Part shown: one piece after another, positions 17,762 through 25,408 of the stretch
Layout of the letters: each line of letters begins with the position of its first letter
Position numbering within the stretch: position 1 is the stretch's first letter
Assembly: GCF_900108105.1 (NCBI RefSeq)
Contig: NZ_FNUR01000012.1
Coordinates: 55,804-119,803 of the forward strand
DNA: 64,000 nucleotides
Origin: Butyrivibrio sp. Su6
GTDB lineage: Bacteria; Bacillota; Clostridia; Lachnospirales; Lachnospiraceae
Reading direction: 5' to 3'
The notes under the pieces: generated by a model
What the model was told of the DNA's origin: nothing
The model's database searches: none
Seen by the model: only the letters and a program-made list of their open reading frames with translations
Translations under genes and position numbers: made by a program

Positions 17762-18619
17762 ATGAAAACAAGAGAAAAGAAAATCATAAATCATAAAATC
17801 CTCGATAAGCATTGGCTTATTGGCACAATAGGGCTTATGCTTTGGGGCGCGATCATAAGTAATGTTGTTGCATCGATAGCTTTTATCGTACTAAAAAGAA
17901 TCATTCCATTACTAACAGAAGATATTAATTATATTGGTTTAATAGTTGGTGCTTTCATTACACTATGTATTTATAAAAGATGGTTCTATCCCGAGTATGA
18001 GGGCACTCTTAAAACAGTTAATCTTGGCAGATGGATCATTATTGGTTTTATCATAGTTATAATATGGCTTTTGCCGGATGTTATAACTTCCCTCATTCTA
18101 AAAACAAACTTTGCACCTCCCACATTGCACTCTGTCCTTATGGCCTGTGTCGCAGGATCTGTTGAAGAAACTATATTCAGAGGTCTTCCGGCTTCATACC
18201 TGATGAGACAGATAAAAAAGAAATCTCTAATACCATGGGTAGTCATAGCAACCGGATTAGTATTCGGCCTGGTACATGCTACAAACATATTCGCAGGAGC
18301 AAGAATAGATTCTTCAATTTTACAAGTATTTACCGCAACCTGTTCAGGCATCATGTTCGCGGCACTTTTCCTTCGAAGTGGAAGTCTTTTTCCATCAATT
18401 ATCGCTCATACAATTAACGATATATATGCTTTCATGAATGTTGATCTGGTATCAGAAGGAATACTGGATGGCGCTCTAAAAACTTCAGATATAGTTCTAA
18501 ATCTTGTTCTTTCTGTAATTGAACTTGTAATTGCCTATTTTATTTTGCGACCATCTGTATGGGACGAAGTTATGGAAACCTGGGATAGAAAATGGAACCG
18601 CCCCAATGAGTCAACTTAA
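17762..18619 (+). CDS. CPBP family intramembrane metalloprotease
   Basis: The 285-residue protein has about eight hydrophobic helices and the three CPBP (CAAX protease/bacteriocin-processing) motifs: the glutamate pair in VEETIFRG, the Phe-x3-His in VFGLVHATN, and the histidine in AHTINDI. Members are glutamate-type intramembrane proteases linked in some Firmicutes to bacteriocin immunity or regulated proteolysis. I start at 17762 because GGAGG lies upstream; the earlier in-frame ATG at 17744 overlaps that site. No bacteriocin gene is visible nearby, so its role is unknown. Confidence 0.88.
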   Translation: MKTREKKIINHKILDKHWLIGTIGLMLWGAIISNVVASIAFIVLKRIIPLLTEDINYIGLIVGAFITLCIYKRWFYPEYEGTLKTVNLGRWIIIGFIIVIIWLLPDVITSLILKTNFAPPTLHSVLMACVAGSVEETIFRGLPASYLMRQIKKKSLIPWVVIATGLVFGLVHATNIFAGARIDSSILQVFTATCSGIMFAALFLRSGSLFPSIIAHTINDIYAFMNVDLVSEGILDGALKTSDIVLNLVLSVIELVIAYFILRPSVWDEVMETWDRKWNRPNEST

Positions 18620-18621
18620 AG

Positions 18622-18658
18622 AAAAAGCGGATTTGAGAAATTTTCAAATCCGCTTTTT
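18622..18658. terminator. Bidirectional terminator after the CPBP gene
   Basis: A 15-bp stem (18622-18636 with 18644-18658) has A-rich and T-rich ends and lies between convergent genes. Its sequence closely resembles the tRNA-Pro terminator at 16302-16332. Confidence 0.88.
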
Positions 18659-18687
18659 TGGTAAGCAAATGTATCCACCTTCTTTTG

Positions 18688-18879
18688 TTACTCCCAGAAC
18701 AATTCATCAAGTGTTTTATCCAAAGCCTTGCATATAGCAATACAAAGGCTGATTGTAGGATTGTAGTCCCCTTTTTCTATGGCATTGATCGTCTGCCTTG
18801 ATACCCCGCACAGGTCGGCAAGTTGCTGCTGGGACAGATCCTTGCCGGCGCGGGCAGCTTTCATCTTAAGATTCTTCAT
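18688..18879 (-). CDS. Small XRE-family repressor
   Basis: The 63-residue protein is almost entirely a helix-turn-helix domain (LSQQQLADLCGVSRQTINAIE) plus a short tail ending in LDELFWE, the standard form of small Firmicute repressors. I start at ATG 18879, with AGAGG eight bases upstream. The start overlaps the end of the membrane-protein gene by 14 bp, so the two are translationally coupled. It probably represses this two-gene operon. Confidence 0.88.
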   Translation of the reverse strand: MKNLKMKAARAGKDLSQQQLADLCGVSRQTINAIEKGDYNPTISLCIAICKALDKTLDELFWE

Positions 18880-19396
18880 CCGCAGCACCTCTCTTATCCA
18901 GGAAATACTTGATTGCTATACCAACAAGAACTATCGCAAAAGAAACCGCAAACAAAGTATTAAATGAAAAACTTGTTGCAAAACCTGCATCATTAAAGCC
19001 GCGATCAAGACTCACTATTGCACAGTATGCATTGCTTATAGTAACTATAAGCAGAACTATTATCCATGTTTTTGCCTTCTGGCCAACCTGCAGATATGCA
19101 TCGTTAAATATGCAGTACAATGTGTAAACAACTATACCGATATATGCTGATGCAAGTACCACAAACTGCGGAGAAACAAACTCTTTTGTTATCCCATAGA
19201 AGAAAAGAGAATAAAATACATTTATACAGACAACTGTCATGAAGCTTATCTTATAGCCCTTGCCTCTTATAAGTATCTGCCTTTCGTCGTAGTGCTCCTC
19301 TCCTGCATGATACTTTTTCCTAAGAAAAAATGATATCATTAAAATCGCAAATGTAACTGCAAGTCCAACTATTACTCCCAATGAATAACTACTCAT
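18866..19396 (-). CDS. Uncharacterised membrane protein paired with XRE repressor
   Basis: The 176-residue protein has five hydrophobic segments; the first spans about residues 5-24. A conserved-looking cytoplasmic stretch, YDERQILIRGKGYK, follows the first helix. I do not recognise a characterised family, though membrane proteins with a DERQ motif next to a small XRE gene recur in Firmicutes from memory. The start at 19396 has GGAGG six bases upstream. The strong promoter at 19453-19481 drives the pair. Confidence 0.78.
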   Translation of the reverse strand: MSSYSLGVIVGLAVTFAILMISFFLRKKYHAGEEHYDERQILIRGKGYKISFMTVVCINVFYSLFFYGITKEFVSPQFVVLASAYIGIVVYTLYCIFNDAYLQVGQKAKTWIIVLLIVTISNAYCAIVSLDRGFNDAGFATSFSFNTLFAVSFAIVLVGIAIKYFLDKRGAADEES

Positions 19397-19452
19397 AACT
19401 AACCTCCAAAAAAGAATCATATTTATAAACTACTTTCTCAGCTGATAGTTAC

Positions 19453-19481
19453 ATAATACATTTGCGATAGCATAATGTCAA
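19453..19481 (-). promoter_or_regulatory. Strong promoter of the membrane protein/XRE operon
   Basis: On the minus strand TTGACA (19476-19481) and TATTAT (19453-19458) are exactly 17 bp apart. It starts 8 bp after the stop codon of the shortened MocR-like gene. Confidence 0.8.
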
Positions 19482-19488
19482 CTATATT

Positions 19489-20556
19489 TTACATTTTGTC
19501 GCTATGATTTTCTCTTCTTTTTCTTCTGACTCTGTTGATATGCCTCACAAAGTCCCCATTTTCAATAAGTTCAGCCAAAATATACTGCTCAAGAGCAGGA
19601 ACTGTACAGGAATAAAAACCAATCCTATCCCTAAACTGCTCTTCAAGCCTCTCAGGAATTACCATATAGGCAGTTCTCATAAAAGAGCCGATGGTTCTAC
19701 TAAAAGTATTAACATAGATAACTCTTCCGCTGTCATCCCGTGAATACAGAGTCTCTTCAGGCTTTCTGCTCTCTGAGAATTCGGACTCAAAATCGTCCTC
19801 TATAATAATTCCATTCCGCTTCCGGCTCCATTTGATATACTCAGATTTCTTTGCAGCAGAGGCTGTAACTCCTGTTGGAAAGCTTCGATATGGGGTAACA
19901 TGAAGGACTTCTGCGCTGCTTTCCCACAAGGATTCGCTGTTTATTCCATCAGCTACCAGCGGCAGTTTATCGGTAGTTACTCCCTCTGCTTCATACACAT
20001 TTAAAATTTTGTGATAAGAGGGATCCTCGATAGCAAAAATCTTTTCTCTCCCCAAAGCTCTTACTATAAGGCCATACAAGTACTCTGCTCCGGAGCCTAT
20101 GACAATTCTTCTATAATCCGCCTCTATCCCCCTGTTTTTGGCAAGATAATCCGATATGGCCATTCTTAAGTTTTCGCAGCCATAAGCGTCAGGCCTTACC
20201 TTGATCTCTTCCCCGTATTCTGACAGCACTCTTCGGGCGGTCTTGGCATATATGTTAAAAGAAATCTCTTCTGCCTTCTCGGCCACTTTAAAACTGCTTA
20301 CTTTTCTAATTGGCTGCTCTGATTTATTACCATAAAAATACTCATTTTCCCTATAGCTTACAAAATACCCGCTTTTTTCCCTGGTATAAACATACCCCTC
20401 TTCCACAAGCAGCTCATAAGCATGCTCAACTGTAATCACACTAACCCCATAGTTTTCCGCAGTTACACGTTTTGACGGAAGTTTTGTATTATAAGCATAA
20501 ACACCTGATACTATCTTTTTCCTGACATCTTCATATATTTCTATATATCTGGTCAT
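19489..20556 (-). CDS. MocR-like GntR/aminotransferase regulator, degenerate and C-terminally short
   Basis: The 355-residue protein has a GntR winged helix (1-75, with SKRVTAENYGVSVITVEHAYE). A class I aminotransferase-like domain follows. It resembles PdxR/GabR regulators, which use PLP as cofactor and are about 450-490 residues long. Two features are odd. The PLP-lysine region, normally FSKT, reads NTFSRTIGSF, so the Schiff-base lysine is replaced by Arg. The protein also stops at the helix RRKRRENHSDKM, about 90-100 residues early. Either it senses something without covalent PLP or it is decaying. GGAGA lies upstream of the ATG. It is divergent from an ECF S component. Confidence 0.85.
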   Translation of the reverse strand: MTRYIEIYEDVRKKIVSGVYAYNTKLPSKRVTAENYGVSVITVEHAYELLVEEGYVYTREKSGYFVSYRENEYFYGNKSEQPIRKVSSFKVAEKAEEISFNIYAKTARRVLSEYGEEIKVRPDAYGCENLRMAISDYLAKNRGIEADYRRIVIGSGAEYLYGLIVRALGREKIFAIEDPSYHKILNVYEAEGVTTDKLPLVADGINSESLWESSAEVLHVTPYRSFPTGVTASAAKKSEYIKWSRKRNGIIIEDDFESEFSESRKPEETLYSRDDSGRVIYVNTFSRTIGSFMRTAYMVIPERLEEQFRDRIGFYSCTVPALEQYILAELIENGDFVRHINRVRRKRRENHSDKM

Positions 20557-20573
20557 ATAATTTTCTCCATTTT

Positions 20574-20593
20574 TGGTAATTTTAATAGTACCA
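20574..20593. promoter_or_regulatory. Inverted repeat between MocR-like and ECF genes
   Basis: TGGTA and TACCA are separated by 10 bp in the 88-bp divergent gap. The half-site resembles the ATACCA box I recall for the MocR protein GabR, so this is a candidate operator. A -10-like TATATT (20603-20608) for the ECF gene follows. Confidence 0.35.
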
Positions 20594-20644
20594 CCTTAAT
20601 GTTATATTACACAGTATGAAAAAACAACACGGAGGAGCAATATT

Positions 20645-21265
20645 ATGAACAATCGTGAAAAGAATCAGACTTTACTCAAGATAACCTATTCAGGCCTCAT
20701 GGCAGCTCTTTGCTACGTCGGATACGCAATCTTCCCTGCTATCAACGCTGCCGGAACCAAGATCCATGTAGGAAATGCATTTGTAGTCCTCGGGGCACTT
20801 TTACTTGGTGGCCCTTATGGCGGAATCGCCGGTGCAATCGGACTTTCACTTGCTGATATACTCGGCGGATATGCCCAGTCAGCTCCCAGAACATTTATCT
20901 GCAAGCTTGTTATTGGTCTTATAGCAGGTCTCGTTGCTCATAAGATTGCTAACATTTCACATAATCATCCAAAGACATACATTGTAAAATGGTCAATTAT
21001 TTCAGCTGTTGCTGCTCTTGGATTCAACTGCATTTTCGAGCCATCACTTAAATATGTATGGTACACACTTTTAACTCCTGATGCAGAAAAAGCTGCTTCT
21101 GCCATCAAGGCCCTTGTAGCAATAACAACTTACACAACTATAATAAATGCCGTAATAAACTCAGCAATCGCAGTAGTTGCCTACATTGCACTTCGCCCGG
21201 CACTCTACAAGCTTGGCCTCTTTGGAGATATTGATTCCACTTCACTTCACGAGAGCAATGCTTGA
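20645..21265 (+). CDS. ECF transporter S component (vitamin-type substrate-binding membrane protein)
   Basis: The 206-residue protein has about six membrane helices and the typical S-component pattern of small-residue-rich helices: ISYSG-like N-terminus, GTKIHVGNAFVVLGALLLGG and GAIGLSLADILGG. It would bind a vitamin and dock to a shared EcfA1A2T module, which is not in this window. A MocR-type regulator next door often goes with vitamin B6 genes, so pyridoxine or a relative is a possible substrate, but this is only inference. GGAGG precedes the ATG. Confidence 0.87.
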   Translation: MNNREKNQTLLKITYSGLMAALCYVGYAIFPAINAAGTKIHVGNAFVVLGALLLGGPYGGIAGAIGLSLADILGGYAQSAPRTFICKLVIGLIAGLVAHKIANISHNHPKTYIVKWSIISAVAALGFNCIFEPSLKYVWYTLLTPDAEKAASAIKALVAITTYTTIINAVINSAIAVVAYIALRPALYKLGLFGDIDSTSLHESNA

Positions 21266-21309
21266 TAAAAGCTCTAATAAAAACTCTTCGGTTCTATATT
21301 AAATAATGC

Positions 21310-21345
21310 AAGAAGGCTCAGGGTGTCACTCCCCTGAGCCTTCTT
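21310..21345. terminator. Terminator shared by ECF gene and AAA ATPase gene
   Basis: A 14-bp GC-rich stem (21310-21323 with 21332-21345) lies between convergent genes. The last codons of the AAA ATPase gene are inside the stem. T-runs on both sides are poor. Confidence 0.65.
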
Positions 21346-22345
21346 CAACCTTATCACTGAGATCTTCAAGCACAATCTTCATCATATCTTCACTTGAAGG
21401 ATTCTCCAGTGTTGCAACTCTTCTGGCCTGATTGGTTATTATCTCTTCGAAAAGATTTCTGACCTCTCTAGCATTGGCAAAATTGTCGATATTCTCGATC
21501 TTCTTGGCAGTAATAAGCGCCCTTATCTGATGCTTTGCATCCTCTTCCACAGTGTAATCGTATTTTTCACAATTCATGTAGAAGATTTTCTCCAGCTCAT
21601 CTATGTTATAATCCGGGAATTCAATGTATTTATTGAATCTGGACTTAAGTCCAGGATTGCTGTCGATGAACTTCTTCATAGGCCCTGTATATCCGGCAAC
21701 AATGACAACAAAATCATCTCTGTTATCTTCCATTGCCTTAAGTATAGTATCTATTGCCTCCTGGCCAAATGCATCATCTTTCTGAGCAAGGGAATACGCT
21801 TCATCAATAAAAAGAACTCCTCCCATTGCCTTTTTTATCTGCTCCTGAGTCTTTATGGCAGTCTGTCCAACATACCCGGCAACAAGACCTGATCTGTCAA
21901 CCTCAACAAGCTGCCCCTTTGAAAGAACTCCTATCTGTTTATAAATCCTTGCTATAATTCTTGCTACAGTAGTTTTACCTGTTCCAGGATTTCCGGTAAA
22001 AACAAGGTGAAGTGAAACCGGAACAGATTTAAGTCCCTGTTCCTTTCTGGCCTTTTGAACCTTAACGAAAGAAGTCAGCTCTTTTACATCGTCCTTTATT
22101 GTATCAAGCCCGATAAGCTTGTCTAAATCCTCCATTGGATCTGTCTCAGGCTCTGCTGGCTTTTCTTCCTCAGTTTTCTCAACTGTAGGCCCGGACTTTA
22201 CCAGCTCTTTTGCCTCATCTATGGCATCTCTTGCCTGTTTTACAGCATCTGCCTCGCTCTTAACCTCAGGCTTTTTTACGTCAGTAGTTTTCGGAATACT
22301 GGTAAAAAAGTCGTTATACATACTCCCTAACAAATCTCTATCCAT
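21326..22345 (-). CDS. CbbX/SpoVK-type AAA+ ATPase
   Basis: The 339-residue protein has an acidic, Lys/Glu-rich N-terminal stretch (about 20-70), then one AAA+ module. Walker A is GNPGTGKT, Walker B is VLFIDEAY and the arginine-finger region includes NPGLKSRF. The family includes the rubisco activase CbbX and the sporulation protein SpoVK, and members remodel other proteins. No rubisco, secretion or sporulation gene is adjacent, so the client is unknown. It appears to be a single-gene unit with terminators on both sides. Confidence 0.87.
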   Translation of the reverse strand: MDRDLLGSMYNDFFTSIPKTTDVKKPEVKSEADAVKQARDAIDEAKELVKSGPTVEKTEEEKPAEPETDPMEDLDKLIGLDTIKDDVKELTSFVKVQKARKEQGLKSVPVSLHLVFTGNPGTGKTTVARIIARIYKQIGVLSKGQLVEVDRSGLVAGYVGQTAIKTQEQIKKAMGGVLFIDEAYSLAQKDDAFGQEAIDTILKAMEDNRDDFVVIVAGYTGPMKKFIDSNPGLKSRFNKYIEFPDYNIDELEKIFYMNCEKYDYTVEEDAKHQIRALITAKKIENIDNFANAREVRNLFEEIITNQARRVATLENPSSEDMMKIVLEDLSDKVEEGSGE

Positions 22346-22381
22346 TATTTCACCCCTAACACGTTTTTTACAAAAAGAAAA

Positions 22382-22405
22382 GCGGCAGCCCGTCTGGACT
22401 GCCGC
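22382..22405 (-). terminator. Terminator of the DUF5722 gene
   Basis: A 7-bp stem GCGGCAG/CTGCCGC (22382-22388 with 22399-22405) is followed on the minus strand by TTTTCTTTTT. It begins 12 bp after the stop codon at 22418. Confidence 0.8.
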
Positions 22406-22417
22406 AAAAATCTGCTA

Positions 22418-24070
22418 TTAGTCGTTTAAGAACCATCCATTTCTTGAAAGGAATGTTCTGTTAGTTACAAGTGCATCAACGTCCTGTCCAATGATCTGAG
22501 AAGCCTGAGCCTTGTATGTAGCAGCCTGTGCAGTACCAAGGTACTTGTAAAAATCATAAGACATTTTCTTGCTGCCATCAAGATTTTTTAATCCCTGAGC
22601 GATATGACTCTCGATCTCATGAGCGTTATCCGTCTCTCTGAAGAGGATAAAGCTTGAAATATAAGGATTATTCTCAGCCATTGTATATGCATAAGTAAGT
22701 GAAGCTGCCTGAGCATCCTCGCCAAAGCTTGATGTGAATCCGATCTCTGAAAGTGAGATGTTACGGACATTTCCGCTTGGTGCAAGGAATGAAGCCTGGC
22801 ACATATAATCTGTAAGTATGTAAATATTCTCCATTGTTATATAAGGAGTATTAAGAGAAGCACTTACATACTGTGACTGCTGTTTCCACGCATATGGGTC
22901 AAACAGTGGTGCATTGTAAGGGTGAACTGAAAGTGACCAGTCAACGTTACCCTCACGGTTCATGTAATAGTTAAATCTATCAAGATACTCTTTTGACATG
23001 AAGCATCCGGGATTAGATTTTCTGCACCATTCCTGGTCAAAAGAAGTATACACTCTTGCGTTGGCATTAACTGCCTTGATCTCATTGTAGAAAATACGGA
23101 AAGCCTTAACGTACTCACTTACATTGAGCTCAAGGTTTGTTGAGTTCATGTAATACCATTCTGTTCTGGCATTAACTTCATTGCCAATAACCCAGTTATC
23201 AACAGTTCCATAAGCTCCACCAGAATATCTCTGGGCAAGGAAAGCTGCAATAGCCTTAATATGCTGAGTTCCTGCGTCTTCCTTGGTATTCATGGCATAG
23301 CCGGGACAAACATGCTCATCTCTTGAAAGCGGATGGATAAGATCTGCTCCTGCTTCTGTCTTGTTGTTAAGGATTGTCATTGTAAGCTGGAAGTTATTGA
23401 TTGAACACCAGCGAACAAATCCATCATACTGAGCAAGTGCAGCACCATTAAACTGATAATCAGCACCATTGTAGCTAAAGTGAACAACGTTTGAGCCATC
23501 ACCAGGTCCTACAATATCGCCCATGTAAAGGTTGTAGACCATCTGTGCGATTCCGAGATCCTTGAAAGTGGCCTCGTCGGCGCTGTTAGGAAGGATACCC
23601 TTCATACCGTGGTCATTACGTGCAACTGTCTTTGTTGCAATTGCTTCAGGGTTTGTGATGTAATGTTCGTCACTTACCTGAACCATTGAACCGCCGCTCT
23701 TTACGGCAACCAAAAACTTTTTACTTAAATTTGACTCTGCTGAATAGAAATTAAGTGGGAATGTAAAAGTAGCATTTCCTGCTCTCTCAGTTGTGGCAAC
23801 TACAGTTCCTACTGTGCCATCCTGATATACCTCATCAGCATAAAGATAATACCTTCCATCATCTGAAGAAGGGAGAGTACCAGCTGAAACATTTACTACT
23901 ACCTGATCACCGGCAATAGTACATGAATTAATACTAACTACTCGTCCTGCAGCCTGAGCTACAGCTCCCTCATTATTTGTAACAAGGCTATGGCTTGAAA
24001 CAGCTGCAAAAACAGTAGCCGCTGTGAGCACTGCGCCCATTACCTTCTTAAAAAAAGATCCTTTTCTCAC
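22418..24070 (-). CDS. Secreted GH-A-like protein (DUF5722 type)
   Basis: The 550-residue protein has a Sec signal peptide (basic MRKGSFFKK, hydrophobic core to about residue 25, possible cleavage near AVAQAAG at 40). A beta-rich domain follows to about 140 and then a TIM-barrel-like domain. NWVIGNEVNAR has the Asn-Glu expected for the acid/base of clan GH-A, and LSEIGFTS could hold the nucleophile Glu. From memory this resembles DUF5722 proteins of Lachnospiraceae, which I believe are uncharacterised. A role in extracellular polysaccharide hydrolysis is likely; the substrate is unknown. Confidence 0.8.
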   Translation of the reverse strand: MRKGSFFKKVMGAVLTAATVFAAVSSHSLVTNNEGAVAQAAGRVVSINSCTIAGDQVVVNVSAGTLPSSDDGRYYLYADEVYQDGTVGTVVATTERAGNATFTFPLNFYSAESNLSKKFLVAVKSGGSMVQVSDEHYITNPEAIATKTVARNDHGMKGILPNSADEATFKDLGIAQMVYNLYMGDIVGPGDGSNVVHFSYNGADYQFNGAALAQYDGFVRWCSINNFQLTMTILNNKTEAGADLIHPLSRDEHVCPGYAMNTKEDAGTQHIKAIAAFLAQRYSGGAYGTVDNWVIGNEVNARTEWYYMNSTNLELNVSEYVKAFRIFYNEIKAVNANARVYTSFDQEWCRKSNPGCFMSKEYLDRFNYYMNREGNVDWSLSVHPYNAPLFDPYAWKQQSQYVSASLNTPYITMENIYILTDYMCQASFLAPSGNVRNISLSEIGFTSSFGEDAQAASLTYAYTMAENNPYISSFILFRETDNAHEIESHIAQGLKNLDGSKKMSYDFYKYLGTAQAATYKAQASQIIGQDVDALVTNRTFLSRNGWFLND

Positions 24071-24113
24071 AACATTCCTCCAAAGTAATTCTTAATTTTG
24101 TTAGACCATTAAT

Positions 24114-24143
24114 AATATAATTACTATCTGTACTTATGTCAAA
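24114..24143 (-). promoter_or_regulatory. Promoter of the DUF5722 gene
   Basis: On the minus strand TTGACA (24138-24143) and TATATT (24114-24119) are 18 bp apart. The -35 is consensus. It lies directly after the stop of the flavodiiron gene. Confidence 0.7.
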
Positions 24144-24148
24144 AAAAT

Positions 24149-25342
24149 TTACGCTTTTGCAATACTATCAACGAAAGCATCTACCTGTCCCTGATCTGCA
24201 CTATGAAGCGCGCTCTTTATTGTCAGTGTGTTTTCCAGAATAGTAACATTCTTAAGCGCGGAAAGCTTGTCTGTCATGAGCTTAACAGTCATCGGCGCCC
24301 AGGTTCCGTTCTGTCCAAGGGCAAAAGTGCGGTTCTGAACTCCAAGGGCGATCATATCATTAAGAAATGCCTCCATTGGCGGATAAACGCCTCCATTGTA
24401 GGTTGGGCAGATAAGTACTATCGTCTTGCATCTCCAGACTTCACCGATCAGATAGGAGACATCAGTGCCTGATACATCGTGCACTTTAACAGCTTTTCCT
24501 TTTTCTCTGAGTCCTGAAGCAACTGCCTCTGCTGCACTCTTTGTATGGCCATAAAGGCTTCCGTAAACAAGTGCGATTTCCTCTGTCTCAGGAGTATAAG
24601 TGCTCCACTTTTCATATTTTTCAAGCAGCCATCCTATATTCTTTCTCCAAACAGGGCCATGAAGAGAAAGGATCATCTGAATATCAAGTCCTGCTGCCTT
24701 TTTCAGAGCAGCCTGCACCTGCATTCCGTATTTACCAACTATATTTGCATAATATCTTCTTGAGGAATCCAAAAAATCTTTTTCATAGTCATACTCATCG
24801 GCAAATATTCCTCCATCAAGCGCCCCAAAGGTGCCAAAAGCATCTGCAGAGAAAAGAGCTTTTGAAGCATCGTCATAGGCAAGCAGAACTTCAGGCCAGT
24901 GAACCATTGGCGCTGCAACAAAATGGAAAGTATGCTTACCTGTGGAAAGGGTGTCTCCCTCTTTTACTTCCAGCTTCTTAAATCCTGCTGCCGAAGGGAA
25001 AAACTGCTCCATAAATGTAAATGTCTTTGAATTACCTACGACAGTAACATCCGGATAATAAGCTGTAACTGTATCAATAAGTGAGCAGTGATCAGGCTCC
25101 ATATGAAGAACAACGAGATAGTCAAGCTTCTTATCACCCAAAACTTCTTTCAGATTTTCTATATACTGATCAGATACAGAAATATCTGCTGTATCAAATA
25201 CTACCGTTTTCTCATCATCAACAAAATAGCTGTTGTATGATACTCCCTCAGGAATTGGAAAAATATTCTCAAATCTCGACAGTCTCCTGTCACTTGCTCC
25301 AATCCAAAAAATATCTTCAGTAATCTTTTTTGTCCCTCTCAC
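24149..25342 (-). CDS. Flavodiiron protein (FprA type)
   Basis: The protein of about 397 residues joins a metallo-beta-lactamase-like diiron domain to a C-terminal flavodoxin domain. Iron ligands are visible in HMEPDHC (H-x-E-x-D-H), MVHWPE, SADAFG and LHGPVW. The FMN-binding loop is ALVYGSLYGHTKSAAE. Such proteins reduce O2 or NO in anaerobes, protecting oxygen-sensitive enzymes such as NrdD and glycyl-radical enzymes. The start is ambiguous: GGAGG is inside the ATG-GAGG at 25357 and only two bases before ATG 25348, while GTG at 25342 has an ideal eight-base spacing. Confidence 0.93.
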   Translation of the reverse strand: MRGTKKITEDIFWIGASDRRLSRFENIFPIPEGVSYNSYFVDDEKTVVFDTADISVSDQYIENLKEVLGDKKLDYLVVLHMEPDHCSLIDTVTAYYPDVTVVGNSKTFTFMEQFFPSAAGFKKLEVKEGDTLSTGKHTFHFVAAPMVHWPEVLLAYDDASKALFSADAFGTFGALDGGIFADEYDYEKDFLDSSRRYYANIVGKYGMQVQAALKKAAGLDIQMILSLHGPVWRKNIGWLLEKYEKWSTYTPETEEIALVYGSLYGHTKSAAEAVASGLREKGKAVKVHDVSGTDVSYLIGEVWRCKTIVLICPTYNGGVYPPMEAFLNDMIALGVQNRTFALGQNGTWAPMTVKLMTDKLSALKNVTILENTLTIKSALHSADQGQVDAFVDSIAKA

Positions 25343-25367
25343 TGTCATTTCCTCCATTACGTAAGTT

Positions 25368-25397
25368 TATATATATTGTCTCACACTTATGTGTCAA
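25368..25397 (-). promoter_or_regulatory. Promoter of the flavodiiron gene
   Basis: On the minus strand TTGACA (25392-25397) and TATATA (25368-25373) are 18 bp apart, in the short gap after the histidine kinase stop codon. Confidence 0.65.
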
Positions 25398-25408
25398 AAG
25401 ACATTTAA

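Noticed and set aside
16593..18879. The XRE/CPBP and XRE/membrane pairs as toxin-antitoxin systems
   Set aside because: No small toxin-like protein is present and the regulators and membrane proteins do not match known toxin families.
19397..19488. A frameshifted continuation of the MocR-like gene
   Set aside because: I found no residues of the missing C-terminal domain in other frames of the 92-bp gap; it holds a promoter instead.
25342..25357. ATG 25357 as the flavodiiron start
   Set aside because: The ribosome site is formed by this codon's own neighbours, so it cannot initiate there; GTG 25342 is better spaced.
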